A stretch of DNA of 64,000 nt from assembly GCF_030285925.1 (NCBI RefSeq), contig NZ_CP127251.1, forward strand, positions 620,001 through 684,000. The letters are read 5' to 3'. Source of the DNA: Devosia sp. YIM 151766. GTDB taxonomy: Bacteria; Pseudomonadota; Alphaproteobacteria; Rhizobiales; Devosiaceae. The notes beneath the pieces were generated by a model that was not told the DNA's origin, searched no databases, and saw only the letters and a program-made list of their open reading frames with translations. The translations under genes were made by a program, and so were the position numbers. Positions 9,586-20,495 of this stretch are shown here, piece by piece (the first letter of the stretch is position 1; each line of letters begins with the position of its first letter).

Positions 9586-10509
9586 CTATTCCGTCCCGCC
9601 GCCCGCCGTTTGCAGCCAGGCTTCCCCGCAAGCCTTGGCCAGTTCGCGGATGCGCAGGATATAGCTCTGCCGCTCGGTGACCGAAATCACCCCGCGCGCG
9701 TCGAGCATGTTGAAATTGTGCGAGGCTTTCACGACCTGCTCATAGGCCGGGATGGCCATGGTCTGGCGGTTGGCTTCCGCGCCCTTGGCGAGAATGGCGC
9801 GGCATTCCTTTTCCGCGTCATCGAAATGCCGGAACAGCATTTCGGTATCGGCGGCCTCGAAATTGTATTTCGAGGCTTCCTGCTCGTTTTGCAGGAACAC
9901 ATCGCCATAGGTGACCTTGTCGTCGCCTTCGCGGCCGTTGAAATTGAGGTCATAGACGTTCTCGACGCCCTGCACATACATGGCAAGGCGTTCGAGGCCG
10001 TAAGTGATTTCGCCCGGAACCGGCGCGCATTCAAAGCCGGCCACCTGCTGGAAATAGGTGAACTGGCTCACCTCCATGCCGTCGCACCAACATTCCCAGC
10101 CCAGGCCCCAGGCGCCCAGCGTCGGGCTTTCCCAATCGTCTTCCACGAAGCGGATATCGTGCAGGGACGCGTCGAGCCCGATCGCGGCCAGCGAGTCGAG
10201 ATAAAGCTGCTGGATATTGTCGGGCGAGGGCTTCAGGATCACCTGGAACTGGTAATAATGCTGGAGCCGGTTGGGGTTCTGGCCATAGCGGCCGTCCGTG
10301 GGGCGGCGCGACGGCTGCACATAGGCGGCTTTCCACGGCTTGGGGCCGAGCGCCCGCAGCGTCGTCGCCGTATGGAAGGTCCCGGCGCCCATCTGCATGT
10401 CATAGGGTTGCAGCACGACGCAGCCCTGCTCGGCCCAGAAATTCTGCAGCGTCAGGATGAGACCCTGAAACGAATTGCTGGGATCCATATGGGCGGGGCG
10501 AGAGGTCAT
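9586..10509 (-). CDS. glyQ: Glycyl-tRNA synthetase alpha subunit
   Basis: The catalytic class II chain of the alpha2beta2 glycyl-tRNA synthetase. Recognised by [60 protein letters not shown] and [11 protein letters not shown]. The frame is open further upstream, but the ATG at 10509 is preceded by GCAGGATTT and gives 307 residues, close to the family norm; an ATG at 10488 (MDPSNSF) is also possible. Its partner glyS is 6 kb away on the opposite strand, an uncommon arrangement since the two genes usually adjoin. Confidence 0.94.
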   Translation of the reverse strand: MTSRPAHMDPSNSFQGLILTLQNFWAEQGCVVLQPYDMQMGAGTFHTATTLRALGPKPWKAAYVQPSRRPTDGRYGQNPNRLQHYYQFQVILKPSPDNIQQLYLDSLAAIGLDASLHDIRFVEDDWESPTLGAWGLGWECWCDGMEVSQFTYFQQVAGFECAPVPGEITYGLERLAMYVQGVENVYDLNFNGREGDDKVTYGDVFLQNEQEASKYNFEAADTEMLFRHFDDAEKECRAILAKGAEANRQTMAIPAYEQVVKASHNFNMLDARGVISVTERQSYILRIRELAKACGEAWLQTAGGGTE

Positions 10510-10686
10510 GGCAAAAATCCTGCGGCAGGTTGCATGGTCGCGTTCCCGAACCGCGAAACCGGCTGCCACTTTCGCCGGGAACGCTCCAGGGCGGACAAAC
10601 CTCTAGTTTGACGGGTCGGGGCGGTCAATGCCGCATAATGCGCGGCTTGCATTGACAGAAATGCGATCCGCACCGCAGATGCCTGC

Positions 10687-11553
10687 ATGCTGCCGCTCCC
10701 CTCCGACCGAGAAATCCTCGCCCGCCTGGGCCATCCCGACGCGCCGCTGCTCGGTTCCGGCGGCGAGGCGCAGGTCTATGCGCTCGATCCCGGGCGCGTG
10801 GCGCGCATCATGCGGCCGGGCGCCGATCTGGCGACGGCCACGGCCCGCCAGGACCTGTCGCGCGAAATCGCCGCCGGGGCGCGGCACCTGCCCTTCCTGA
10901 CGCCCAGGATCGCGGAGGTCCTCGAAATCGACGGCCGTGTCCTCGCCATCGAGGCGCTGCTGCCCGGCGCTCCCGTGGCGCAATTATTGCTGCGGGCGGC
11001 CGAAGGGGAACGGCGGGCCCTGATGGCCGATTATCTCGAAACGGCCAGTGCCATTTCGACAATTGGGGTCGAACGCCCGGCCTTTGGACCGCTGCTGGGC
11101 GGCGAGAAATTGCAGGCCTCGTCCTGGAACGGCTTCCTGCGGGCGCGCTTGCTGGAAAATCTTTCCGCCTGTCCAAACGACTTGCGTACCGCCGTCGAGG
11201 CCGCCGCCGGGACGGCATTGCCCGAACCCGAAAGCGCCGCGCTGGTCCATCTCGATTATTTCCCCGCCAATGTGCTGGCGGAAGGCTCGCGGATCAGTGC
11301 GGTGCTCGATTTCGGCCCCTCGGCGCTAATCGGCGATGCGCGCATGGAGGCATGGAGCGCCGTCGCCTATCTCGACCCGGAACTGTCACCCGCGGCGACA
11401 GAGGCCGACCGGGCGCAGGCGATGGATTGGCTGGCGGCGCGCGATCTCGTCGCCAGCTACGCGCCGGCCAAGCGCTGGCTGGCCGCCTATTGGTCCTTCG
11501 CCACCGACGACGCCGCGCTGATGGCCTGGTGCCGGCGCATCCTGCTTTCATGA
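10687..11553 (+). CDS. Aminoglycoside phosphotransferase (APH)-fold kinase
   Basis: 288 residues with the APH/choline-kinase fold: a glycine-rich nucleotide loop LGSGGEAQVYAL near residue 20, the catalytic loop LVHLDYFPANVL with Asp and Asn, and the metal-binding AVLDFGPSALIGD. The family phosphorylates small molecules such as sugars, choline, homoserine or aminoglycosides. The substrate here cannot be told from sequence, and nothing nearby points to antibiotic resistance. Divergent from glyQ with a 177-base gap that may hold both promoters. Confidence 0.75.
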   Translation: MLPLPSDREILARLGHPDAPLLGSGGEAQVYALDPGRVARIMRPGADLATATARQDLSREIAAGARHLPFLTPRIAEVLEIDGRVLAIEALLPGAPVAQLLLRAAEGERRALMADYLETASAISTIGVERPAFGPLLGGEKLQASSWNGFLRARLLENLSACPNDLRTAVEAAAGTALPEPESAALVHLDYFPANVLAEGSRISAVLDFGPSALIGDARMEAWSAVAYLDPELSPAATEADRAQAMDWLAARDLVASYAPAKRWLAAYWSFATDDAALMAWCRRILLS

Positions 11554-11608
11554 CCCGGTGTGAAATTGATGGAACCGGAACGAGAGGGAAGCGATCCAGC
11601 GCCCCCGG

Positions 11609-11845
11609 TCAGCCCCGGTCCGTGCGATCGTCCTTGGGGCGATAGGTCCCGTCCTGGTCCTGCTTGAGGTCGATGACGTCCGGGCGCTGGCGTTCGGCCA
11701 GATCGCGTTCGCGGCGGGCGAGGCGGGCCTGTTCCTCGTCATTCTTGAACTTGTTGGACCAGTCCAGCCAGATGCGGCGGAGGCCGAAATAGATCAGCAG
11801 GCCGATAGCCCCGATAATGACAAGACGCAGCAGGATGGCGGTCAT
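11609..11845 (-). CDS. Small membrane-anchored protein of unknown function
   Basis: 78 residues. One N-terminal membrane helix (ILLRLVIIGAIGLLIYFGL, residues 4-22) is followed by a charged, probably coiled cytoplasmic tail rich in Glu, Arg and Asp. It starts three bases after the stop of the S49 peptidase gene on the same strand, so the two are almost certainly co-translated. It may be an accessory of that peptidase; this is inferred from position only. Confidence 0.6.
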   Translation of the reverse strand: MTAILLRLVIIGAIGLLIYFGLRRIWLDWSNKFKNDEEQARLARRERDLAERQRPDVIDLKQDQDGTYRPKDDRTDRG

Positions 11846-11848
11846 GGC

Positions 11849-12691
11849 CTAGAGTCCCAGACGCGCCCACCAGGCGCGGTCCTCGATGGAATGGGTGACG
11901 TCTTCTATCACCGATCGGGCCGAGATTCCCAGCCGGGGCAGCGCGAAGAACGGGCGTTTCGGCGCAATGGTCTTCAGTACCACATCCGGCCCGAACCGCT
12001 CGCGCAGTGTGCCATGCAGGTCGCCGATCCCGTCCACCAGGCCCAGTTCGATGCCGCGCAGCCCGGTCCACCATTCGCCGGTGAACAGCATGTCGTCCTC
12101 GGCCCGGAGCCGGCCTTTACGCCCCGCCTTCACATGGTCGATGAACACTTCATGGATATCGAGCTCGAACTGCTTGATGCGCTCCACGTCTTCCTGCTTT
12201 TCCGGCAGGAAGGGATCGAGCGTCGACTTGTTGCGGCCCGCCGTATGCACGCGCCGCTCGATGCCCAGCTTGTCGATGGCGCCCACGAAGCCGAACGTCG
12301 CCATGATGACGCCGATGGAGCCGACGATGGAGGAGGGGTCGACGAGGATTTCATCCCCGGCAACGGCGATGAAATAACCGCCCGATGCCGCCGCGTCCTC
12401 GACGAAGACCAGCACCTTTTTGTCGTTCTGATCGGCCAGATCGCGGATGCGCTTGGAGATGAGCCGGCTTTGCACCGGCGAGCCGCCGGGCGAATTGATG
12501 ACGACAGCTACGGCCGGCGCCGATTTCATCGCGAAGGCCTTGTTCAGGAGCGGTTCGACCACGGCGATATTCAGCCGTCCCGGCCGCTGTTCGGCGGCGA
12601 TGACGCCCTGCAACCGCACCACCGGAATGATCGGCGGCCGGCGCACCAGCCGGCTCAGCCAATTGCGCTTGGGCGCGGTCTGGTCGTTCAT
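11849..12691 (-). CDS. S49-family serine peptidase (SppA/SohB-like)
   Basis: A ClpP-fold protease of the signal-peptide-peptidase family, usually at the membrane and digesting leftover signal peptides or quality-control substrates. The 280-residue product shows AVVINSPGGSPVQSRLI (oxyanion region), EDAAASGGYFIAVAGDEI with the nucleophilic Ser, and PSSIVGSIGVIM. This is the short, single-domain form. The catalytic lysine downstream is probably in the GRNKSTLDPF segment. The ATG at 12691 has an AAAGGAG site six bases upstream and is preferred over the ATG seven codons earlier. There is no obvious signal peptide. Confidence 0.88.
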   Translation of the reverse strand: MNDQTAPKRNWLSRLVRRPPIIPVVRLQGVIAAEQRPGRLNIAVVEPLLNKAFAMKSAPAVAVVINSPGGSPVQSRLISKRIRDLADQNDKKVLVFVEDAAASGGYFIAVAGDEILVDPSSIVGSIGVIMATFGFVGAIDKLGIERRVHTAGRNKSTLDPFLPEKQEDVERIKQFELDIHEVFIDHVKAGRKGRLRAEDDMLFTGEWWTGLRGIELGLVDGIGDLHGTLRERFGPDVVLKTIAPKRPFFALPRLGISARSVIEDVTHSIEDRAWWARLGL

Positions 12692-12739
12692 GTGCACTCC
12701 TTTGATTTTCACCGCGAATTTAGGAAGCCTCGGCGGCGA

Positions 12740-13525
12740 TTACCAGTCGAGCGCCGCCTGGCCCCGGAAGATGGCTTCGAAGTCCGGCGCAAAGCCATGA
12801 CCCGTCGCCCCGTGCAGGCAGCGCGTGGCCAGCAGGGTCAGCCCGGCGCGCGACCCCTTGTGGCCGCGCACCAGCACCCGGCTGGCCACGGCGCCGGGGC
12901 GCGGCGCCAGCGGCAGCACGTTGAGCGCGCCGAAGCGCTGGTCGAAAGCCGCGAGCAGTTCGGCCAGCCCCTCCGCCGGATAAATGAAAATCGCCGTGCC
13001 GCCGGCCACGGCGCTGGCCGCAGCGCAGCGCATCCAGAGATCGAGCGTCCCCGCCGCCATATGCCGGGCATCGGCCCTGTCGGCCCGCGCCGCCCGCGTC
13101 CCCCGCGCCGCCGCGAAAAAGGGCGGATTGGCGATCACGGCGTCATAGCCATTGTCGAGCAGCCCGGCTGCTCGGCGCTCTTCGGCCTTGGCCGTTATAT
13201 CGACGCTCAGCGCCTCGGCCCGCCCGGCGAGGCCATTGCCGGCAATATTGTCCCGCGCCAGCGCCAATGCCCCGGCGTCGCGCTCGGCCAGCACCGCCCG
13301 CTCGGCCCGTCCCAGCGCCAGCGCCACCAGCCCGGCTGCGCCGATTCCGGCGCCCAGGTCGAGCAGGCCGCCGGTGCCCGCAGGCACCGAGGCGCCCAGC
13401 AAGACGCTGTCCAGCCCGGCGCGAAAACCGTTGCGGGGCTGCGACAGAGTCAGCCTGCCGCCCAAAAAGGCATCGCGCGTTGGAGTTTGGTGTTTTACAA
13501 GATCGGCTGGCTGGTCTAGGGACAT
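12740..13525 (-). CDS. TrmN6-like adenine-N6 methyltransferase
   Basis: 261 residues. SAM-binding Rossmann domain with LLDLGAGIGAAGLVAL and acidic AERDAGALALARDNI, then the NPPF catalytic tetrad in DAVIANPPFFAA, which marks adenine-N6 or related amino-group methyltransferases. The N-terminal substitute GGRLTLSQPRNGFRAGLDSVLLG is typical of the tRNA1(Val) A37 methyltransferase (YfiC/TrmN6) group. The substrate is inferred from the family. It is divergent from ispB, a neighbour pair common in rhizobial genomes. Confidence 0.8.
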   Translation of the reverse strand: MSLDQPADLVKHQTPTRDAFLGGRLTLSQPRNGFRAGLDSVLLGASVPAGTGGLLDLGAGIGAAGLVALALGRAERAVLAERDAGALALARDNIAGNGLAGRAEALSVDITAKAEERRAAGLLDNGYDAVIANPPFFAAARGTRAARADRADARHMAAGTLDLWMRCAAASAVAGGTAIFIYPAEGLAELLAAFDQRFGALNVLPLAPRPGAVASRVLVRGHKGSRAGLTLLATRCLHGATGHGFAPDFEAIFRGQAALDW

Positions 13526-13614
13526 CGCATCCGGATGGCTGGTTTGGCGCGATCCTACATGGCTCGCCGCGACGGTCTCAACCCGATTTGCCCGTTTCTG
13601 GCAACAAGGACGTT

Positions 13615-14634
13615 ATGGCGGTGTCACCTCTGCCCCAGATGAAACAGATGCCGGAGACGAATCCCGTGGAGCGGCTGATGGCCGCCACGGCGGACGACAT
13701 GGCGCAGGTCAACACGCTTATCCTGGATCGCGCCCGCTCGCATGTCGACATGGCGCCCGAACTGGCCCGCTATCTCATCGATAGCGGCGGCAAGCGCCTG
13801 CGGCCGATGCTGACCGTCGCCGCGGCGATTCTGTTCGGGCGCGGCGAGGGCCATGCCATCAATTTCGCCGCCGCCGTCGAATTCATGCACAATGCCACCC
13901 TGCTGCACGACGATGTGGTGGACGAGAGCGACATGCGCCGGGGCAAGCCGGCCGCCCGCATGGTCTGGGGCAACAAGGCCTCTATCCTGGTGGGCGACTT
14001 CCTGCTCGGCCAAGCCTTCATGATGATGGTGGAAACCGGCGATATCGAGGCGCTGGGCGTGCTCTCCGCCGCTTCGGCCGTCATGGCCGAGGGCGAAGTG
14101 TTCCAGCTCGCCAAGACCGGCGATCTCGAAACCAGTGCCGCCGATTATGCCGAAGTCATCCGCGCCAAGACCGCAGTTCTGTTCGAAGCCGCCTGCAAGG
14201 TGGGCGCCATGTCCGGCGGCGCCGATGCGGCGGGCTGCGAAGCCCTGGCGCTTTACGGCCTGGAATTGGGCAATGCCTTCCAGCTGGTCGACGACGCGCT
14301 CGATTATGGCGGGCAGGCGGGGGCGCTGGGCAAGAATATCGGCGACGACCTGCGCGAGGGCAAGATGACCCTGCCGGTGATCCTGGCGCTCGAAGCCGCC
14401 ACCGAGAGCGAGCGCGCCATCATCGCCTCGGCGCTGGGCAATGCCGAGGCCTCCGATCTCGAAGTGCACCAGGTCGTGGCGATCTTCAACCGCTACGATA
14501 CCCTCAAGCGCACCCTGGACAAGGCCGAGCACCACGCCAAGGCGGCCATCGCCGCCCTCTCTCCCTTGCCCGACAGCGACATGAAGACGATCCTCGCCGA
14601 GGTCGTCGAACACAGCGTCCGCCGCGCCAGCTAG
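13615..14634 (+). CDS. ispB: Octaprenyl/polyprenyl diphosphate synthase
   Basis: Elongates FPP with IPP to make the quinone side chain. The 339 residues carry both aspartate-rich motifs, LLHDDVVDESDMRRG (first) and QLVDDALDY (second), plus GGKRLRPML and GNKASILVGDFLL. The reading frame continues upstream to 13267, overlapping the methyltransferase gene antisense, but the ATG at 13615 is preceded by AAGGA and gives the family length. Alphaproteobacteria typically make a C50 tail, so a decaprenyl product is possible; chain length cannot be read from sequence alone. Confidence 0.92.
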   Translation: MAVSPLPQMKQMPETNPVERLMAATADDMAQVNTLILDRARSHVDMAPELARYLIDSGGKRLRPMLTVAAAILFGRGEGHAINFAAAVEFMHNATLLHDDVVDESDMRRGKPAARMVWGNKASILVGDFLLGQAFMMMVETGDIEALGVLSAASAVMAEGEVFQLAKTGDLETSAADYAEVIRAKTAVLFEAACKVGAMSGGADAAGCEALALYGLELGNAFQLVDDALDYGGQAGALGKNIGDDLREGKMTLPVILALEAATESERAIIASALGNAEASDLEVHQVVAIFNRYDTLKRTLDKAEHHAKAAIAALSPLPDSDMKTILAEVVEHSVRRAS

Positions 14635-14796
14635 GGTGTTCAGCTTTGCATGAAAGCGGTGCGGTTCGCGGCCTCGCCCTCGCAAGGCTATCGCCTATCG
14701 CTTCCCGCCGCTTTCCCGCGCCGGGGTGACGAGCGAGGGTGAGACGCCGATTCCGTCAAAGCCGGTCCATCCTGGCAATGCCGGGCGCGGAGCCCC

Positions 14797-16704
<1,908 letters not shown>

Positions 16705-16792
16705 ATCGGCTCCTTCGCCTCCATCCCCTTGAGGGGAGGGATCGAGGGTGCGCAGGAAGCGATGGTCCCGCGCCTGGAAAATCATGGAATGG

Positions 16793-17347
16793 TCAGAACT
16801 TGACCTGCGGCACTGCCCTGTCGGCCTCGTTCTCCAGCTCGAAATATTCGGCCTGGCTGAACTTGAAGGCATTGGCGACGATATTGGAGGGGAAGCTCTC
16901 CACCTGGATATTCAGGTTGCGCACCGCGCCGTTGTAATAGCGCCGTGCCATCTGGATTTCGTCTTCCACGCCTTGCAGCGCCGTCTGGAATTCGAGGAAT
17001 GTGGTGTTCGCCTTGAGATCGGGATAGGCCTCGGCCACCGCCAGCAGGCGGCCTAGGGCGGCGGACAGCTCGCCTTCCGCCTGCGCCCGGGCTTCGGGGC
17101 CCGACGACGCGGCGCTGGTGGCCCGGGCGCGGGCGCTGACCACGGCGTCGAGCGTCTCGCGCTCATGGGCCATATAGCCCTTCACCGTTTCCATGAGATT
17201 GGGGATGAGGTCGGTGCGGCGCTTCAACTGCACGTCGATGCCCGACCAGCCCTCCCTGACCATCTGCCGGTTGGAAACCAGGCCGTTGTAAATGACGATG
17301 GCATAGAGGCCGACGCCGACCACCAGGGCGAGGATGACCCATTCCAT
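16793..17347 (-). CDS. lemA: LemA family protein
   Basis: 184 residues with one N-terminal membrane helix (VILALVVGVGLYAIVIYNGLV) followed by the helical LemA domain: QLKRRTDLIPNLMETVKGY, AHERETLDAVVSARA, and the C-terminal ARRYYNGAVRNLNIQVESFPS. The start ATG follows GGAGT. LemA proteins are membrane-anchored and widespread, with no settled biochemical role. Probably the first gene of a two-gene unit with the DUF2207 protein. Confidence 0.92.
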   Translation of the reverse strand: MEWVILALVVGVGLYAIVIYNGLVSNRQMVREGWSGIDVQLKRRTDLIPNLMETVKGYMAHERETLDAVVSARARATSAASSGPEARAQAEGELSAALGRLLAVAEAYPDLKANTTFLEFQTALQGVEDEIQMARRYYNGAVRNLNIQVESFPSNIVANAFKFSQAEYFELENEADRAVPQVKF

Positions 17348-17704
17348 TGCGTAACTCCTAAAGCGTTCCGGGCAAAAGTATTATCCGGTTTTGCGGCTCG
17401 GGAACACGACAAACGAGAACCGGTAATTGCGGCAAAGATTGTCAGGTCAAGCCCGCCATTGCAACGGTCCCGCCGCGCATAAGGCTTGACTTCCTGCGTG
17501 CAATCCCTAGCTTTCATGACATGACTACGCGCTCGAACCATTGCTGCATGATCCTGCTCGCAGGATAGATGCCCTAGGCACGCTCACGCCGGAGCCTGTT
17601 TAGGGCTTCAGGTAGATTGTATGCACCCGGCGCCAGTCCCCCTTATACAGAAAGATGCCCCGCCTGCCGCGCCGTTTCGCGCCGGGGCCCGAGGAGAATT
17701 CGAT
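17348..17704. other. Intergenic space between lemA and rnk
   Basis: A 357-base gap between divergent genes. A CTTGAC hexamer at about 17488 followed after 17 bases by CTAGCT could be a weak promoter toward rnk. GAGGAGAA at 17691 is the rnk ribosome site. I see no other recognisable element. Confidence 0.35.
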
Positions 17705-18115
17705 ATGAACGACATCCGTCGCGACCTCTCGCCCGCCATCGTGGTCGGCAAGGCCGATCATGCCAAGCTCAACGAACTGGCCAGTGCCGGTCTCGACCGC
17801 ATGCCGGAAGTGGCGGACCGCCTGCTCGGCGAGCTCGATCGCGCCCGGGTGGTCGAGGACAAGAAGGTGCCCGAAGACGTGGCCCGCATGGGCTCGCGCG
17901 TCACCTACCGCACCAATAGCGGCCAGGAGCAGACCGTCACGCTGGTCTATCCCGCCGATGCCAATATCGACGAAGGCAAGATTTCGGTGATGACGCCCAT
18001 CGGCGCCGCCCTGATCGGCCTGCGCAAGAGCCAGTCCATCACCTGGCGCGACCGCGCCGACAAGCGCCACATGCTGACCGTGCTGGAAGTCGAGGCTCCG
18101 GTGGCGGCGGAGTAA
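17705..18115 (+). CDS. rnk: Nucleoside diphosphate kinase regulator-like (Rnk/GreA-family C-terminal domain)
   Basis: 136 residues. The N-terminal helices are followed by the FKBP-like GreA/GreB C-terminal domain: MGSRVTYRTNSGQEQTVTLVYP and GKISVMTPIGAALIGLRKSQSI. In this family the domain binds RNA polymerase; Rnk was named for effects on nucleoside diphosphate kinase levels. The coiled-coil arm of true GreA factors is missing, so transcript cleavage is not expected. The ATG at 17705 is chosen because of GAGGAGAA eight bases upstream; a longer frame from 17621 has no ribosome site. Confidence 0.8.
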   Translation: MNDIRRDLSPAIVVGKADHAKLNELASAGLDRMPEVADRLLGELDRARVVEDKKVPEDVARMGSRVTYRTNSGQEQTVTLVYPADANIDEGKISVMTPIGAALIGLRKSQSITWRDRADKRHMLTVLEVEAPVAAE

Positions 18116-18150
18116 TTCCGCCGCGGCCCAGCCTGGGCCATCGGAGCCCG

Positions 18151-18606
18151 TTACCGGCTCGCCGGTTCTTGCAGTGAAATGAATGAATTACCGGTCCGGG
18201 TGGCAAAGCCCTGCCATCCCCCATTGGTCCAATAGGCGAACCAGTTTGCCCCTTCCGAGGCAGCTTGCTTGACCTCGATGCCCGGATAAAGCACGTGCCG
18301 CGAGGTGAGGCCATCGGTGGAATAAGTGCCGGTGGCGGTGGTGGTGATGCTGACATAGCTCACTCGCCCGGCCTCGATTTTCTTGACCATAGCGGTCGAA
18401 AGCGGATCGGTGGAAACCCAGTCGGCATAGCTGACCTCGTAGTCGCGGCCGCCGAATTTCACCAGCTTGCCGGTATCGAAGCCCGCCGGCATTTCGTCGG
18501 CAAAAGCCTCTAAAACATAGCCCGGCCCCATGGCGGCCAGCGTCGTGGCGCAGGCGGCGCCCAAGGTCATGCCCAAAAGCATATGGCGTGTCGGCAGGTT
18601 CATCAT
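18151..18606 (-). CDS. Hypothetical exported protein
   Basis: About 151 residues, not assigned to a family. The start at 18606 (two adjacent ATG codons) gives MMNLPTRHMLLGMTLGAACA, a plausible signal or anchor sequence. The mature part has KFGGRDYEVSYADWVSTDP and several Tyr/Trp-rich strands, suggesting a small beta domain. It is convergent with rnk (35-base gap) and 110 bases downstream of the HD hydrolase gene on the same strand. Confidence 0.5.
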   Translation of the reverse strand: MMNLPTRHMLLGMTLGAACATTLAAMGPGYVLEAFADEMPAGFDTGKLVKFGGRDYEVSYADWVSTDPLSTAMVKKIEAGRVSYVSITTTATGTYSTDGLTSRHVLYPGIEVKQAASEGANWFAYWTNGGWQGFATRTGNSFISLQEPASR

Positions 18607-18715
18607 GGCCACCCGATCTGTTTCAATTCGGCACACTTGCCTTAACGGATCAGTAACCATGACGCCGCCGGGCAGCGATGAAAAAAGTAACTTATGGTTA
18701 ATGCTAACAGATGGT

Positions 18716-19333
18716 TCAGGCGTCGGGGATAAGTGCGCTAATGGCCTCGAAGGTCTCGATGAACCGGTCATGGGCCCGCTGGGTGGGCCAGGGCCGGATC
18801 AGCCGGTCGAAGGCGTCGACGTCGAATGCCGGCTGGCTCGGGGCGCCGAAGAGCTTGCGCGCCTCGCCGGGATCGAAGCCGGCCAGGTGGGTCGCCTCGA
18901 AGAAAGCGGCTTCCCGGTCGGCTTTCTTTATCAGCTTGCCAAGCGCCGGCGCCATGGTGGCTGGCAGCGAAAACCGCAGGTAAATAGCTGACAGCAAACG
19001 ATTTTCTACGTTCTTGTAATTGCCGCCCATCGCCGCCTTGAAGGGCGAGATGATGTCGCCCATGACATATTCGGGCGCATCGTGCAGCAAAGCCTGCAAT
19101 TGGGTCGCCGGCTCGGCTTGCCGATTGGCGGCGCGGAACAGTTCGAGCACCAGAACCGAGTGCTGGGCCACGGAAAATGGATAATCGCCAAGGGTTTGCC
19201 CGTTCCAGCGGGCGACGCGCGCCAGCCCATGGGCGATGTCGGACAATTCCACATCGACCGGGGAGGGGTCCAGGATATCGAGGCGGCGACCGGACAGCAT
19301 ACGCTGCCAGGCGCGGGAGCTTTGGCGTGACAT
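18716..19333 (-). CDS. HD-domain hydrolase, YfbR-like
   Basis: 205 residues with the metal-binding HD layout: SVAQHSVLVLELF (first His), LLHDAPEYVMGD (His-Asp pair) and KKADREAAFFEA downstream. The arrangement resembles YfbR-type 5'-nucleotidases and predicted metal-dependent phosphohydrolases that use Mn or Co. The exact substrate is not shown. Upstream lies a repeat-rich non-coding stretch and no obvious promoter. Confidence 0.78.
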   Translation of the reverse strand: MSRQSSRAWQRMLSGRRLDILDPSPVDVELSDIAHGLARVARWNGQTLGDYPFSVAQHSVLVLELFRAANRQAEPATQLQALLHDAPEYVMGDIISPFKAAMGGNYKNVENRLLSAIYLRFSLPATMAPALGKLIKKADREAAFFEATHLAGFDPGEARKLFGAPSQPAFDVDAFDRLIRPWPTQRAHDRFIETFEAISALIPDA

Positions 19334-19437
19334 CAGGCTCGAATTGGTTAGCGGACTGTGAGCGCCGAGACTAGCAGATGGCGACGATTCGAGAATGGCG
19401 GTGTGACGTCACGCGATTCCGGCATTGCCCTTCGATG

Positions 19438-19485
19438 CCCCTCGCGCTCGGCGCAAGAGCCCTCGCGTCGAGCGCGAGGGTGACG
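19438..19485. repeat. P2 palindromic repeat (CCCTCGCG family)
   Basis: Two inverted units, CCCTCGCGCTCGGCGC and CCCTCGCGTCGAGCGCGAGG, ending in GTGACG. The same core recurs at 29623-29703 and 54104-54131, and partially at about 14725 and 56585. The GAGGGTGACGA ending is shared between copies. It sits in the 298-base space between the HD hydrolase and ygfZ. Confidence 0.8.
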
Positions 19486-19508
19486 ATCGGAGAGGGTCGC
19501 GCCTCATA

Positions 19509-19645
19509 GACCTCATGTGAGCCTGTCGAACCACGAGGTCGCGGCCACGGAGTTACCGACCTCGTCCTTCGACAAGCTCAGGATGAGGTCTATGGAGAAC
19601 TGGTTCAGGTTGAGGTCTATGGAAGGCTGGCTCAGGATGAGGTCT
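19509..19645. repeat. P1 palindromic repeat pair with a threefold repeated tail
   Basis: Two palindromic units, GACCTCATGTGAGCCTGTCG...GAGGTC and GACCTCGTCCTTCGACAAGC...GAGGTC, are followed by three spaced copies of a CAGGATGAGGTCTATGGA-like unit (19579-19645). The last copy runs into ygfZ: its TGA stop and final codons (Thr-Ser-Ser) come from the repeat. Other members are at 29451-29530, 29764-29846 and 31582-31623. Confidence 0.8.
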
Positions 19646-20471
19646 GGGAGGGATCGGTTTCAGGTCCGCCGAATTGATAATTGGCCCAGGCCGGCAATTC
19701 GAGCGTGACGATTTTGTCGGCCGCACGCACCGCGTCTGGATCGGTGAGGCGGTCGAGGCGGAGAATGGCGACGGCCTTGTCGTCGACGACCTGGCCGATC
19801 GTGCCGGCTTCGCGATTGCCGGCGACAATTGCGCTGCCCGCAGGAGCGTCGAGGCCCGAGACGATGACCGGGCGGCGGCGGGCGGTGCCGCGATGCTTCA
19901 TGCGGGAGACGACTTCCTGGCCAACATAGCAGCCCTTGACGAAGTCGATGCCCTCGAGCAGGTCCATGCCCAGATCATGGGCGAAGGCGTCGTTGGCGGG
20001 AAAGTCATTGCCCTGATGCAGGATGCCCGCGGCGATGCGGGCGGCGTGATAGGCGCTGTCGTCCTCGACCCATGCAGCGGTGTCGGCGATAGGGGCAATG
20101 ACGCGCCAGCCCAATTGCACCGGCCCGAGCCGGTCGCGCTGGCCGCCGGGCACGGTTTCGGCGGAAAAGCCGACGCGATGGGTCTCGCGCAAATCCTCGA
20201 TCTCGGCCTTGGCGCGCAGCCGATAGAGGCGCATGCGCTTGAAGAAATCGTCGGCGACGCTCTCATGCACATCGATCCACAGCGCCTCGTCCAGCCAGCC
20301 GGCCAGCCCTTCGGCGAGAATCTTGCCCTGCGGCGACAAGAGCGCCCACCAGGCGGCGACGCCGTCATCGGCGGGCGGGATATGGCCGGTGACCACGTCG
20401 TTGAGCAGTTTATGGGCGTCGGGGCCGGAAAAGCGGAACAATGCGCGGTCGGCACGCAGATGGATAGTCAT
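19632..20471 (-). CDS. ygfZ: YgfZ/GcvT-like folate-binding protein
   Basis: 279 residues of the tetrahydrofolate-binding GcvT fold. The diagnostic KGCYVGQEVVSRMKHRG motif (about residues 185-201) contains the YgfZ cysteine. The family helps assemble or repair certain Fe-S enzymes. The start at 20471 (MTIHLRADRALFRFSG) is chosen by homology; an upstream extension has no support. Divergent from pyrC with a palindrome between them. The final codons and stop lie in a P1 repeat copy, so the C-terminal tail may have been remodelled by repeat insertion. Confidence 0.87.
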   Translation of the reverse strand: MTIHLRADRALFRFSGPDAHKLLNDVVTGHIPPADDGVAAWWALLSPQGKILAEGLAGWLDEALWIDVHESVADDFFKRMRLYRLRAKAEIEDLRETHRVGFSAETVPGGQRDRLGPVQLGWRVIAPIADTAAWVEDDSAYHAARIAAGILHQGNDFPANDAFAHDLGMDLLEGIDFVKGCYVGQEVVSRMKHRGTARRRPVIVSGLDAPAGSAIVAGNREAGTIGQVVDDKAVAILRLDRLTDPDAVRAADKIVTLELPAWANYQFGGPETDPSQTSS

Positions 20472-20495
20472 GGTAACTTGCCTCGGCAGACGCGG

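Noticed and set aside
10687..11553. Aminoglycoside resistance gene
   Set aside because: Only the general APH fold is visible; this family has many metabolic kinases and the context is housekeeping.
11891..13519. 542-codon plus-strand frame across the peptidase and methyltransferase genes
   Set aside because: Overlaps two recognised genes on the other strand; arginine/glutamine-rich shadow.
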